Origin: Polyangium sp. 6x1
Lineage (GTDB): Bacteria > Myxococcota_A > Polyangia > Polyangiales > Polyangiaceae
Length of the DNA stretch: 45,690 nucleotides
Reading direction: 5' to 3'
NCBI RefSeq assembly: GCF_029946515.1
Contig: NZ_JARZHH010000081.1
Coordinates: 1 to 45,690, forward strand
Made by a program: the position numbers and the translations under genes. The notes under the pieces were generated by a model. It was not told where the DNA came from, made no database searches, and saw only the letters and a list, made by a program, of their open reading frames with translations. Shown here in pieces: positions 8,408 to 17,956 of the stretch (the stretch's first letter is position 1; each line of letters opens with the position of its first letter).

Positions 8408-10137
8408 ATGGGCATCGAGAGTGAAAGCAGCGGGGCCAAGGCGCCCGCCATCCGTTTCGAGACACATCCGAGCCGCTACAAGCACTGGAAGCTCTCGTTC
8501 GAGGGCTCTCCTTCGACGTTGGGGGCTACGCCCGGCGAGCCGGGCTCTGCCCCCAAACCCCCGATCGCGCGGCTCGTGATGGATGTGGTCGAGGAGGCGC
8601 CGATGCGCCCCGGCTACACGCTCAAGCTGAACAGCTACGACCTCGGCGTGGACATCGAGCTCGCGGACGCGGTGGAGCGTCTGCGCTTCGAGCACCCCGA
8701 GGTGAAGGTCGTGATCGTCACGAGCGGTCAGCCGCGCATCTTCTGCGCCGGCGCGAACATCTACATGCTCGGCTCGTCGACGCACGCCTTCAAGGTCAAC
8801 TTCTGCAAGTTCACGAACGAGACGCGCCTCTCGCTCGAAGCCGCCTGCACCGAGAGCGACCAGCACTACGTGGCCGCGTTGAACGGCGTGGCCTCGGGCG
8901 GTGGTTACGAGCTCGCACTCGCGTGTGAGAAGATCCTTCTCTGCGACGATGGATCGAGCGCGGTCTCGTTCCCGGAGACGCCGCTGCTCGCGGTGCTCCC
9001 GGGCACGGGCGGGCTCACGCGCCTCGTGGACAAACGCAAGGTCCGCCGCGATCTCGCGGACGTGTTCAGCACGCTCGCCGAGGGCGTCCGCGGCAAGCGC
9101 GCCGAGGAGTGGCGCCTCGTCGATCGTTCGATCCCGAAGAGCCGCTTCGATCAGGTCGTGATCGAGGAGGCGAACGCGATCGCCGCGCGCACGAAGGACA
9201 AGCAGGGCCCGGGCATCACGCTCGTCCCGCTCGACGTGAAGCGCTCCGAGGACGGCAGCAAGTACAAGGCCGAGTACAAGTTCGTCACGCTCGTCGTGGA
9301 CCGCGCGACGCGCGTCGCGGAGCTCGAGGTGCGCGCGCCCGAGGGCGCGCCGGAGACCACGGTCGAGGCGCTGCACAAGAGCGGCTCCGACGTCTGGTCC
9401 CTCCGCGTGTTCCGCGAGATCGACGACGCGCTGCTCGATCTGCGCTTCAACCATCCGGAGGCCGGCCTCGTGCTGCTCCGGACGAAAGGCGATCCCGAAG
9501 CCGTGCGCGCCGCGGACAAGGCGCTCCACGCGCTGCAAGACGACTGGTTCGCCCGCGAGATCCTGCTCAAGATGCGTCGCACCCTGAAGCGCCTGGATCT
9601 CACGGCGCGCAGCGTGTTCTCGCTGGTCGAGCCCGGCTCGTGCTTCGCGGGCAGCCTGTTCGAGCTGGCCCTCGCCGGCGACCGAACCTACATGCTCGAC
9701 GGCGGCGACGAGCCGCCGGTGATCGGCCTCTCGCCGCTGAACTTCGGCCCGTTCCCGATGCCGAACGGCCTCACGCGTCTGGAGACGCGCTTCCTGCACG
9801 ATCCTTCGGCCGTGAAGCGTCTGGAAGGACAAACCGAGCTGCTCGACGCGGACGCCGCGAAGAAGCTGGGGCTCGTGACGTTCACGCCCGACGAGATGGA
9901 CTGGGACGACGAGGTGCGAATCGCGGTCGAGGAGCGCGCGAGCCTGTCGCCCGACGCGCTGACGGGCATGGAGGCCTCGCTGCGATTCGCGGGGCCCGAG
10001 ACCCTGGAGACGAAGATCTTCGGGCGTCTGTCGGCCTGGCAAAACTGGATCTTCCAGCGCCCGAATGCGGTCGGCGAGCGGGGCGCGCTCACGATGTACG
10101 GCCGGCCCGAGCGTCCCGAATTCGACTGGAGGCGAAC

Positions 10138-10141
<4 letters not shown>
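8408..10141 (+). CDS. boxC: BoxC: benzoyl-CoA-dihydrodiol lyase
   Basis: 577 aa. Crotonase-superfamily enzyme that opens 2,3-epoxybenzoyl-CoA/dihydrodiol to 3,4-dehydroadipyl-CoA semialdehyde and formate in the aerobic box pathway. Diagnostic text: PGYTLKLNSYDLGVDIELADA, FCAGANIYMLGSSTHAFKVN (from residue 112), NGVASGGGYELALACEKI (near 162), and a second crotonase-like half ending PERPEFDWRRT. The start is ATG 8408, with GGAG at 8395-8398 nine nt before; GTG 8390 and ATG 8393 are in frame but lack a site. Residues about 34-51 are a Gly/Pro/Ser loop encoded by a palindrome and look inserted relative to BoxC proteins I remember. The stop overlaps the boxB start. Confidence 0.95.
8519..8556. repeat. 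Palindromic element inside boxC coding sequence
   Basis: Outer arms TTGGGGGC (8519-8526) and GCCCCCAA (8549-8556) pair perfectly over 8 bp. Inner arms GCCCGGC (8530-8536) and GCCGGGC (8539-8545) pair inside a small symmetric internal loop (three mismatched pairs). It encodes the low-complexity stretch LGATPGEPGSAPK without breaking the frame. Confidence 0.75.
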
Positions 10142-11577
<1,436 letters not shown>

Positions 11578-11598
11578 GTCTTTCGGGGGGCGCCTCGC

Positions 11599-11894
11599 CG
11601 GGGCGCTGCCCCGGGCCCCGCGGGGGCTGTTCGCCCCTCGACCCGAACCAGGGCCAGCCCTGGACCTTAGGTGGAAGAACTGCGCTGCGCGCAGTTCTTC
11701 CAACAGGCCGTTGATACCGCCTTGCCGGTTGAACCGTCAGCGCTGCTGTCTTGGTTGGCAGGGTCGCCTGTGGTCTTGACCCCGGCTGTTCGATGAACTG
11801 CGCATCGCGCAGTTCATCGACCCCGAGTCCAGCGCTTGCGCTGGTCCGGGTCCAGGGGCGGACAGCCCCGGTGGGGCCTGGGGCAAAGCCCCAG
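11599..11894. repeat. Composite palindromic repeat, copy B (two mirror halves plus linker)
   Basis: Fills the convergent gap between boxB and the PP2C gene. The left half starts with CGGGGC-GCT-GCCCCG (11599-11613) 21 nt after the boxB stop. It continues with a GGGGC/GCCCC stem, a CCAGGGC/GCCCTGG stem and a 13-bp perfect stem with 3-nt loop at 11673-11685/11689-11701. A linker of about 88 bp follows. The right half mirrors it: a 14-bp stem at 11790-11803/11807-11820, a CCAGCGC/GCGCTGG stem, GGGGC/GCCCC, and CTGGGGC-AAA-GCCCCAG at 11878-11894, 12 nt from the PP2C stop. No open reading frame of its own. Confidence 0.88.
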
Positions 11895-11906
11895 CGAGGC
11901 GCCCGC

Positions 11907-13163
11907 CTAGGACGTGTAGGGCGTGACGCCTTGCGCCTCGAAGAGCTCGGCGCGTGCTTCGGAGAGCTCGGTGTTCACGGTGCGCAGGCGCTGCGAGAGA
12001 CCCTGCACGAAGCTCCAGAGCAGCTTCACGGCGAGCACGGGTTCGCGTCGCATGACGTTCATCATGTCCGTTCGCGTGATGACCATCGTGCGGACTGGCT
12101 CCAGGGCTCGCACGGTGGCCGAGCGGCGTGAGTCGTCGACGAGGCCCATCTCGCCGAAATAGCCGCCTGTCATGATCGAGTTGATGGCGACGTTGTCCTT
12201 CTCGACGGCCACGCGGCCACGCAGGATCACGTAGAGATCCTCGCCGGGCTCGCCTTCGGTCACGATGGCGGCGCCTATCGGGTGGCTGCGCACCTGCGAG
12301 ATGGCCAGGATTTCGGCTTGCTCGCGGTAGGTGAGGTGCATGAAGAGCGGGATGCCGCGCAGCGCCTCGTGTTTCGTCAGCGCCTCGGGCTCCTCGGCGG
12401 TCGCGCCGTGGAACGAGAGCACGATGGCTGTGATGTTGTCGCGCCCGCCGCGCTCGTTTGCGAGGTCGACGAGTGCCTCCGCGAGCTTGTCCGGGACGCC
12501 GGCGCAGAGTGCGGGGACTTCCTCGTCCTCGATGTATCCGTAGAGACCGTCGCTGCAGATCAGGAAGAGATCGCCCGGCATGATCTCCACGAGCAGTGTG
12601 TCGACTTGCACCGACTCCTGCGTCCCCACGGCTCTCGTCAGCACGCTGCGGAGGGCGCTCACTTTCGCCTGCTCCTTCGTCATCGTGCCGTTTTTGATCG
12701 AGGCGGCGACGATCGTGTGGTCTTCGGTCAGCCGGTTTGCCACGTCCTGCCGCAGCAGGTAGGCGCGGCTGTCGCCTACGTGCCCGACGACGGCGCGATC
12801 GCCCGCGACGGCGAAGAGCACCATCGTCGTGCCCATGCCGCGGAGCTTCGGGTCGTTCTCGGCCATGGCCCAGAGATCCGCGCATGCGGCCTGGATCGCT
12901 GCGGCGACGAGCTCTTGCGCGGCGATGCGGTTCTCTTGCGAGGGGTTTTCCGCAAAGCGCGTCAGCACGTCGACTCGATCGGCGACGAAGGCCCGGGCCA
13001 CGTCGACGGCGCGACGCGACGCGACATCGCCGGCTGCTTGCCCGCCCATGCCGTCGGCGACGATGTACAGGCCGAGGTCGGGGTCGACGAGGTGGCTGTC
13101 CTCGTTGCGCTTGCGCTTGCGACCGACGTGCGTCGCGGCCTGCGACGAAACCGAGAGGGGCAT
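11907..13163 (-). CDS. PP2C-type Ser/Thr phosphatase fused to cyclic-nucleotide-binding domain
   Basis: 418 aa, no signal peptide. Residues 1-255 are a PPM/PP2C phosphatase with the metal-binding motifs in order: RNEDSH, VADGMGGQAAG, GMGTTMV, VGHVGDSRAYLL, ICSDGLYGY and GRDNITAIVL. Residues about 270-390 are a CRP-like cyclic-nucleotide domain with GAAIVTEGEPGEDLYVILRGRV and the phosphate-binding-cassette-like FGEMGLVDDSRRSATVRAL, including a conserved Arg. A helical tail follows. The likely role is cytosolic dephosphorylation of Ser/Thr-kinase substrates, with activity or location tuned by a cyclic nucleotide; the ligand is unknown. The start ATG 13161-13163 is clear. It follows the small membrane gene (62-nt gap). 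Confidence 0.92.
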   Translation of the reverse strand: MPLSVSSQAATHVGRKRKRNEDSHLVDPDLGLYIVADGMGGQAAGDVASRRAVDVARAFVADRVDVLTRFAENPSQENRIAAQELVAAAIQAACADLWAMAENDPKLRGMGTTMVLFAVAGDRAVVGHVGDSRAYLLRQDVANRLTEDHTIVAASIKNGTMTKEQAKVSALRSVLTRAVGTQESVQVDTLLVEIMPGDLFLICSDGLYGYIEDEEVPALCAGVPDKLAEALVDLANERGGRDNITAIVLSFHGATAEEPEALTKHEALRGIPLFMHLTYREQAEILAISQVRSHPIGAAIVTEGEPGEDLYVILRGRVAVEKDNVAINSIMTGGYFGEMGLVDDSRRSATVRALEPVRTMVITRTDMMNVMRREPVLAVKLLWSFVQGLSQRLRTVNTELSEARAELFEAQGVTPYTS

Positions 13164-13225
13164 GCCCGCATGCTAGTCGAGCCGAAGGCCGCTTCGGAAG
13201 GGGGCGGAAACGGGGCGCTCCGCGG

Positions 13226-13708
13226 TCAAACCAGGGGGGCGCGCTTCTGGAACGGGAGAAACCCGATCGCGAGTGCGAGGCCGAAAACCACGTGTTCCAG
13301 GATTGCTGGACCCACGGGCGCGCTCAGCGCGACGTCGCCGAGGCCCACGGCGGGTAGGACGGCCCGGTACATGACGAACCACACGATCACGCCGTAGGCC
13401 GCGCCGAACACGAGCGTGCGGAACACGTTCGCGCCGAAGACGAGCAGGCCGAACAGCGCGCCCCACGTGATCGACACGGCGAAATGCAGGAGGATGCCGA
13501 GCACGACGGCGCCTGCGTCGAAGCCGGGCGCGAATGCGCGATCGTGGAGGAACGGCGCCGAGGCCCCCTTGAACGTCACCCATGGATCGCCGCCGTGCGC
13601 GACCGTCGAAAGGAGCCCGTACAGGCTCACGACGATCCCGCCGAAAATGCCCGCGATCACGCCGCCTGAGAGCGCGACGACCGATCCTTGTCTCCCCCTC
13701 GCCGCCAT
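13226..13708 (-). CDS. Small polytopic membrane protein, unknown function
   Basis: 160 aa with about four hydrophobic segments: near residues 10-33 (VVALSGGVIAGIFGGIVVSL), 62-85 (AGAVVLGILLHFAVSITWGA), 85-115 (LFGLLVFGANVFRTLVFGAAYGVIVWFVM) and 135-155. One His sits within the second segment and a Trp/His-containing loop lies near residue 40. I do not recognise the family with confidence. It lies upstream of the PP2C gene in the same direction and diverges from the lipoprotein gene at 13822 over 113 bp. Confidence 0.75.
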   Translation of the reverse strand: MAARGRQGSVVALSGGVIAGIFGGIVVSLYGLLSTVAHGGDPWVTFKGASAPFLHDRAFAPGFDAGAVVLGILLHFAVSITWGALFGLLVFGANVFRTLVFGAAYGVIVWFVMYRAVLPAVGLGDVALSAPVGPAILEHVVFGLALAIGFLPFQKRAPLV

Positions 13709-13821
13709 GGAGGTCCCGTGGCGCCGGGCGCTTGCATGTCAACCGCGGGAATCCTGTCGCAATCGGGCGAGCGCGACGTCGATGCCTTGACGCCGGCCGG
13801 CGGCTTCCGATCAATCCGCCC

Positions 13822-15579
13822 ATGAAGAAAACTCTTCGGCGCGATATCGCGCTCCTCTTGGCCTTGGCCTCGGCCGCTGTGCTCGGCGCGGCTGGGGTTT
13901 CGTGCTCGTCCACCAGCAACGGCGGCTCGTCCGCGAACCAGGGAACCGGCGGGGCGGGGGCCTCCGGATCGGGCGGCTCGGCTGGCGCGGGCGGGGATGG
14001 CGGGGGGTTCATCAGCAGTGGCCCCAATCCGGACGGACCGTTTGTCGATTTCCCTGCCGGCCCGCAGATCGACATGACCGCGCCCGCCCAGGCGCCCGAG
14101 CTCTTCCAGGGCACGCCTGCGCAGCCGCAGGGCGGCCCTTGCGTCTCGGAGCCGCCGATGGACGCGCTCGTCCCGACGAACTGGACGCCGCTGCGCTTCG
14201 AATGGATCGCGCCGGCGGGGCAGAACGTCTTCGAGCTCCGGCTCGCGGTCGACAACCAGGTGAACGAGCTCGTGGTGTATACGTCGGCCACCTCGTACAC
14301 GATCCCCGCGGAGATCTGGTCCGGGCTCGCGGGACACAGCGCCGGTCGGGACATCAAGGTGTCCGTGCGGAGCGCCCAGATCGACGGGGGCCAGCTCGTC
14401 TCGGGGCCGTTCGTTGGCACGGAGGGCGTGGTCCACGTGGCGCCCGTCGCGGCGCCGGGTTCGATCGTTTACTGGACGACGGGCGCGCCGGGTTCGGGCA
14501 AGACCGCATTGAAGGGATTTGCCATCGGGGATACCGAGGTGACGACGGTGCTCTCGCCCGAGATCATGGGCGGGGATACGACGTGCGTGGCTTGCCACGC
14601 CTCGTCGCCGGACGGCGCGCTCACGTTTTTCACGCGCGACGCCTCGATCGGGACGCGGACCGTCACGGCGCGGAAGGTCGATGGGACGGCGGGTTCACCC
14701 ACGGAGGCGCAGGTGTCGGCCGTGGCGCTAGGCCTCCTCGGGCGGCAGAAGCAATCGGCGCCGACGCTCTCCGGGGCGCATTACACGGCGCAGGACGCCG
14801 TCGCCATCACGGTGATGATCGATCCCGCGTTCACGGCGAACCAGAACGAGCTCGTCTGGACCGACCTTCACACGCAAGATCCCGCGACGGGCTCGGGCAT
14901 CCTCCCGCGCGTCGGGGATACGCATGCCCCTGCGTCGCCGACGTTCTGGCACGACGGGACGACGATTGCTTACACGACGGCGACGACCTCCGGCGAAGGC
15001 GTCGTCACGGGGATCTCGGACGCCGACATGACGATGGACATCTACACGGTGCCCTTCAACAACCGGCAAGGCGGCAATGCGACGCCGCTGCCCGGCGCGA
15101 GTGATCCGGCGCTCCTCGAGTATTACCCTGTCATCTCGCCGGGGGACACGCTGCTCGCGTTCAATCGGTTCACGCCGTACAAGCTGCCGAACGGGGCATG
15201 GGCGGACTCGTACGACGAGCCGATGGCCGAGGTGTTCGTGGTCCCGGCGAAGGGCGGCGATGCGGTGCGCGTGGCGGGCAACGATCCGCCGGCATGCGTG
15301 AATGGAAAGAGCCCAGGCCTGACGAATTCGTGGCCGCGCTGGGCGCCGAGCGCCGAGGTCTTCAATGGGAAAAAGTATTACTGGCTGACGTTCAGCTCGA
15401 AGCGGCGCGATCTGAACAACCCGCAGCTCTTCGTGAGCGGCGTCGTCACGAGCGTGCAGGCCGACGGCTCCGAGATCATCGAAAAAACGTACCCGGCGAT
15501 CTATGTCACGTCGCAGGTCCCGGAGGAGAACAACCACACGCCGGCCTGGGACGTGTTCCAGATCGAACCGCCGCAATGA
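13822..15579 (+). CDS. TolB/PD40-like beta-propeller lipoprotein with one c-type heme motif
   Basis: 585 aa. Signal MKKTLRRDIALLLALASAAV with Cys28 as probable lipidation site (lipobox GVSC is not ideal), then a Gly/Ser/Ala-rich linker to about residue 70. A fibronectin-like N-terminal part follows (PTNWTPLRFEWIAPAGQNVFELRL). The C-terminal half has repeated PD40/TolB blades (SPTFWHDGTTIAYTTA, YYPVISPGDTLLAFNRF, SWPRWAPSAEVFNGKKYYWL). A CVACH motif at residues 255-259 could bind heme covalently. An outer-membrane or periplasmic location is inferred. It converges on the next gene with only 9 nt between stops. A possible electron-transfer or surface sensor role is inference. Confidence 0.82.
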   Translation: MKKTLRRDIALLLALASAAVLGAAGVSCSSTSNGGSSANQGTGGAGASGSGGSAGAGGDGGGFISSGPNPDGPFVDFPAGPQIDMTAPAQAPELFQGTPAQPQGGPCVSEPPMDALVPTNWTPLRFEWIAPAGQNVFELRLAVDNQVNELVVYTSATSYTIPAEIWSGLAGHSAGRDIKVSVRSAQIDGGQLVSGPFVGTEGVVHVAPVAAPGSIVYWTTGAPGSGKTALKGFAIGDTEVTTVLSPEIMGGDTTCVACHASSPDGALTFFTRDASIGTRTVTARKVDGTAGSPTEAQVSAVALGLLGRQKQSAPTLSGAHYTAQDAVAITVMIDPAFTANQNELVWTDLHTQDPATGSGILPRVGDTHAPASPTFWHDGTTIAYTTATTSGEGVVTGISDADMTMDIYTVPFNNRQGGNATPLPGASDPALLEYYPVISPGDTLLAFNRFTPYKLPNGAWADSYDEPMAEVFVVPAKGGDAVRVAGNDPPACVNGKSPGLTNSWPRWAPSAEVFNGKKYYWLTFSSKRRDLNNPQLFVSGVVTSVQADGSEIIEKTYPAIYVTSQVPEENNHTPAWDVFQIEPPQ

Positions 15580-15588
15580 CCGACGCTC

Positions 15589-16833
15589 TCACGGGCCGCC
15601 TGCCGCTTCGAGCTCGCCTTCCGCCTCCTTCACGTCCTTCGTGAACTCCTTGATGTGGCGGTCTCGCTCCTCGCTCTGCCATTCCGCGTCGGAAAAGACG
15701 CTCTCCGGATAGGCCTTCGTCGTGTAGAAGGGCCCGTCGCGCCCCGGGACGAGCTCGCGGTCGGGGTAGGTGTCTTCTTTCAGCAGATACGCCTCCACGT
15801 CGCGCAGCACGAACGGCGATTTTGCGCGCTCGTCGAGGACGAGTTTGCCGAAAATGCACATTTTTGCGTCCTGCGCGCCGGCGCCGAGCGGATCGTTGTG
15901 CTCGAGGTACGCGAATCCGTCCCCCTCGGCGTCGTCCACGCGGCCCACGACGATGTACCGACCCGGTTTGTCCACGGCGAGGCGCAGGTACAAGCAGAGC
16001 GAACCGTCCTCGAGGACCTCGCGCACGTCGCCCGTGAAGCGGGCCGGCGGCGCGGGGGTGTACACGACGTCGAACCCCGCGCCGCCTTCCTCGCCCTCGA
16101 TGCGCAGGGCGAGGTTCACTGCGATCGGACCGTAATAGCCGCCGAATCCCTCCTTCGCGGGGGCGAAGAGCGCGGCGATCGTGGATCCTCCTGCGCCTTC
16201 GTCGGCGAACGCGACCGGGGCTGCGGGGATCGTGCTCGCTTGCGGCATCGTCTCCGGGACGCGCGCCTCGGCGCGCAGGACCTCGCAGCGCGCGGGGCCT
16301 TCGCTCGTCGCGCACGAGACCACGAGGCGCGCGGCCTCGTCGCCCACGAGGTACAGGCGATCCTGCTCCAGCGTGACGTGGGCGTCCGTGAGCTTGTGAT
16401 CCGGGCGCGCGAGCGGCTGCTTGCTCTTCGCGACGGAATGAGGCTTCTGCAGGTCGGGTTTTTCCGAGAGCGGGCGCGCGCCGGGCGGGTACCGCGTCGA
16501 CTGCACATACCCTTCGAGCGTGTGGCGCGCGCGTTCCAGGCGCTTCTCGGCGATGTCGCGCGCGCTCGCCTCGGCTCCGTCTTCGCCTGCGCCGGGCTTC
16601 TTCGGGTCGACCCAGCGTGGCTTCGGGCCGTCGTGGCCCGGTGCAGATGCGTTTTCGGCTGATCGCGCGGGGGATCCGGCGAGGAGCTCGTCTTCGGAGG
16701 GCGCGCGCCGCGGCGAGAGGCGGTCGCGTTGCCAGAAGAGCAGGAGGCCCGCGGCGAGGACGGCCGCCCCGAGCGCGAGGCGCCTTTGCCTCGGCCGCGG
16801 GGAGGCCGTTTTTCCTGCCAACTGTTTCGTCAC
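15589..16833 (-). CDS. Membrane-anchored periplasmic protein, partner of the lipase-like gene
   Basis: 414 aa. One N-terminal membrane anchor (LALGAAVLAAGLLLFW, about residues 19-34), a charged helical stretch with RDIAEKRLERARHTLEGYVQSTRYPPGARPLSE, then a beta-rich body with four Cys and text such as RFTGDVREVLEDGSLCLYLRLAVDKPG that resembles an Ig-like or anchor domain. It ends in a charged Glu/Lys helix (HIKEFTKDVKEAEGELEAAGG). The start is GTG 16833, 9 nt after the stop of the upstream secreted lipase-like gene, so they form a two-gene operon. Lipase-specific foldases are also single-anchor periplasmic proteins encoded next to their lipase, but I see no foldase sequence signature, so this is analogy only. 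Confidence 0.75.
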   Translation of the reverse strand: MTKQLAGKTASPRPRQRRLALGAAVLAAGLLLFWQRDRLSPRRAPSEDELLAGSPARSAENASAPGHDGPKPRWVDPKKPGAGEDGAEASARDIAEKRLERARHTLEGYVQSTRYPPGARPLSEKPDLQKPHSVAKSKQPLARPDHKLTDAHVTLEQDRLYLVGDEAARLVVSCATSEGPARCEVLRAEARVPETMPQASTIPAAPVAFADEGAGGSTIAALFAPAKEGFGGYYGPIAVNLALRIEGEEGGAGFDVVYTPAPPARFTGDVREVLEDGSLCLYLRLAVDKPGRYIVVGRVDDAEGDGFAYLEHNDPLGAGAQDAKMCIFGKLVLDERAKSPFVLRDVEAYLLKEDTYPDRELVPGRDGPFYTTKAYPESVFSDAEWQSEERDRHIKEFTKDVKEAEGELEAAGGP

Positions 16834-16842
16834 GCGGTGGGG

Positions 16843-17733
16843 TTACTTCGCGAAGTTGACCATGTCGGTGCGCACCGGGGCGATGATCCCCGCCCACGCG
16901 CCGTTCGCGTAATGGTTGTACTGCTCGGACGTGTCGACGAGCTCGACGTTGTGGTACGACCATTTCGCCTTGCCGTTGCTCGTCGCGCCGGTGCCCGTCG
17001 TGAGCGTGCCGTCGCAGAAGAGGTCGCCCGCGTTGCAGAAGCCGCCCGTCACGGAGACGCCGCCGGTCGAGTGGTAGCCGACCGCCTCGTCGTCCTGACC
17101 GGCCAGTGTGCCCGAGTAGAGCGTGCCTTTCGCGCCCGCGAACATGTAAAACCATTTGCTGCGGGTCTGGTTGTGGTCGTAGAGGCCGCGCATCGTCGCC
17201 GTCTTCAGGTCGTCCGTGAGCGCGTCGCTCACCGCCCAGGCGCCGATGTTCGCGAGCTCGCTGCCGCCGCCGGCGCCGCTCGCGACGTCGACCCACTTGA
17301 TGTTCCAGCCCGTCTGGGTGCCGCCCGCGTTGCCGCACGTGCCGTTCGAGGCGGGGCTCGCGTTCTTGATGCTGCGCGTCGAGCCGCCGAATTTGTCGAG
17401 CGCATACCCGATCTGGGCGTCGCCGGCGCTGTGGGCCGCGATGTAACACCAGTTCGCGCCCGTACAGTAGCAATCGAGGGCGTCGCGGATGCGGTAGTTC
17501 TGCTCGGAGATGTGGCTCTTGCCGTCCCAGTTGACGGCCTTCTTGTTGATGCCGGCCGAGGTCCCCGACGAACCCCAGTACGAGAAGTCGGCGTAATTGC
17601 CCGCCTGGGTCGCCGTGCCGGTGTTTCGGCCGTGAATCCAGAGGGAGTAGTTCGTCGCCGATGCGTCCGGAGCGACCAGGAGCGCGGCGGCGGCCAGAGG
17701 TGTGATTGCGAGGAGGAGGGAGGCGCGGGACAT
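16843..17733 (-). CDS. Secreted lipase/esterase-like alpha/beta hydrolase
   Basis: 296 aa. Signal peptide MSRASLLLAITPLAAAALLV with a likely cut after DASA (residue 26-27). The mature chain opens YSLWIHGRNTG (an oxyanion HG-type motif) and carries the nucleophile elbow AHSAG at residues 100-104 (Ser102) in CYIAAHSAGDAQIGYALDKF. Candidate acid/His residues follow at GQDDEAVGYH and YNHYANGAW. Six Cys lie in the mature part, clustered at 88-96. The protein is Gly/Ala/Thr-rich as is usual for secreted enzymes here. Substrate unknown; a lipid or polyester is a guess. It is first in an operon with the anchored protein and diverges from the EEP lipoprotein gene. Confidence 0.78.
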   Translation of the reverse strand: MSRASLLLAITPLAAAALLVAPDASATNYSLWIHGRNTGTATQAGNYADFSYWGSSGTSAGINKKAVNWDGKSHISEQNYRIRDALDCYCTGANWCYIAAHSAGDAQIGYALDKFGGSTRSIKNASPASNGTCGNAGGTQTGWNIKWVDVASGAGGGSELANIGAWAVSDALTDDLKTATMRGLYDHNQTRSKWFYMFAGAKGTLYSGTLAGQDDEAVGYHSTGGVSVTGGFCNAGDLFCDGTLTTGTGATSNGKAKWSYHNVELVDTSEQYNHYANGAWAGIIAPVRTDMVNFAK

Positions 17734-17786
17734 TCTTCAAGGAGATGCGAGGGGGCCGTATGTGTCAAGCCGAAACCCGGCGCGCA

Positions 17787-17798
17787 TCATTCGAATGA
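17787..17798. promoter_or_regulatory. 12-bp palindrome in divergent promoter region
   Basis: TCATTCGAATGA, a perfect palindrome 53 nt upstream of the lipase-like start. It sits in a 223-bp divergent intergenic region that is locally AT-rich. A TTGACA-like hexamer lies on the minus strand near 17763-17768. An operator role is inferred from symmetry and position only. Confidence 0.35.
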
Positions 17799-17956
17799 AT
17801 TGCAGGCCCGCAGAGCTTTTCCGCGCATGCTGAACGGGTCCGTGAGCAGGGGTGGTCTCAATGGTGGTCAGGTGGCCTGCATGCAGAGGTCCGTGACGGG
17901 GCACACCCCGTAAGGATCTTTCAACGTTCGGGGCGTGGCGGGTAGCATGGGCGGTC

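Noticed and set aside
11599-11894. Insertion sequence
   Set aside because: No transposase frame, no terminal direct repeats identified; the element is hairpins plus linker only.
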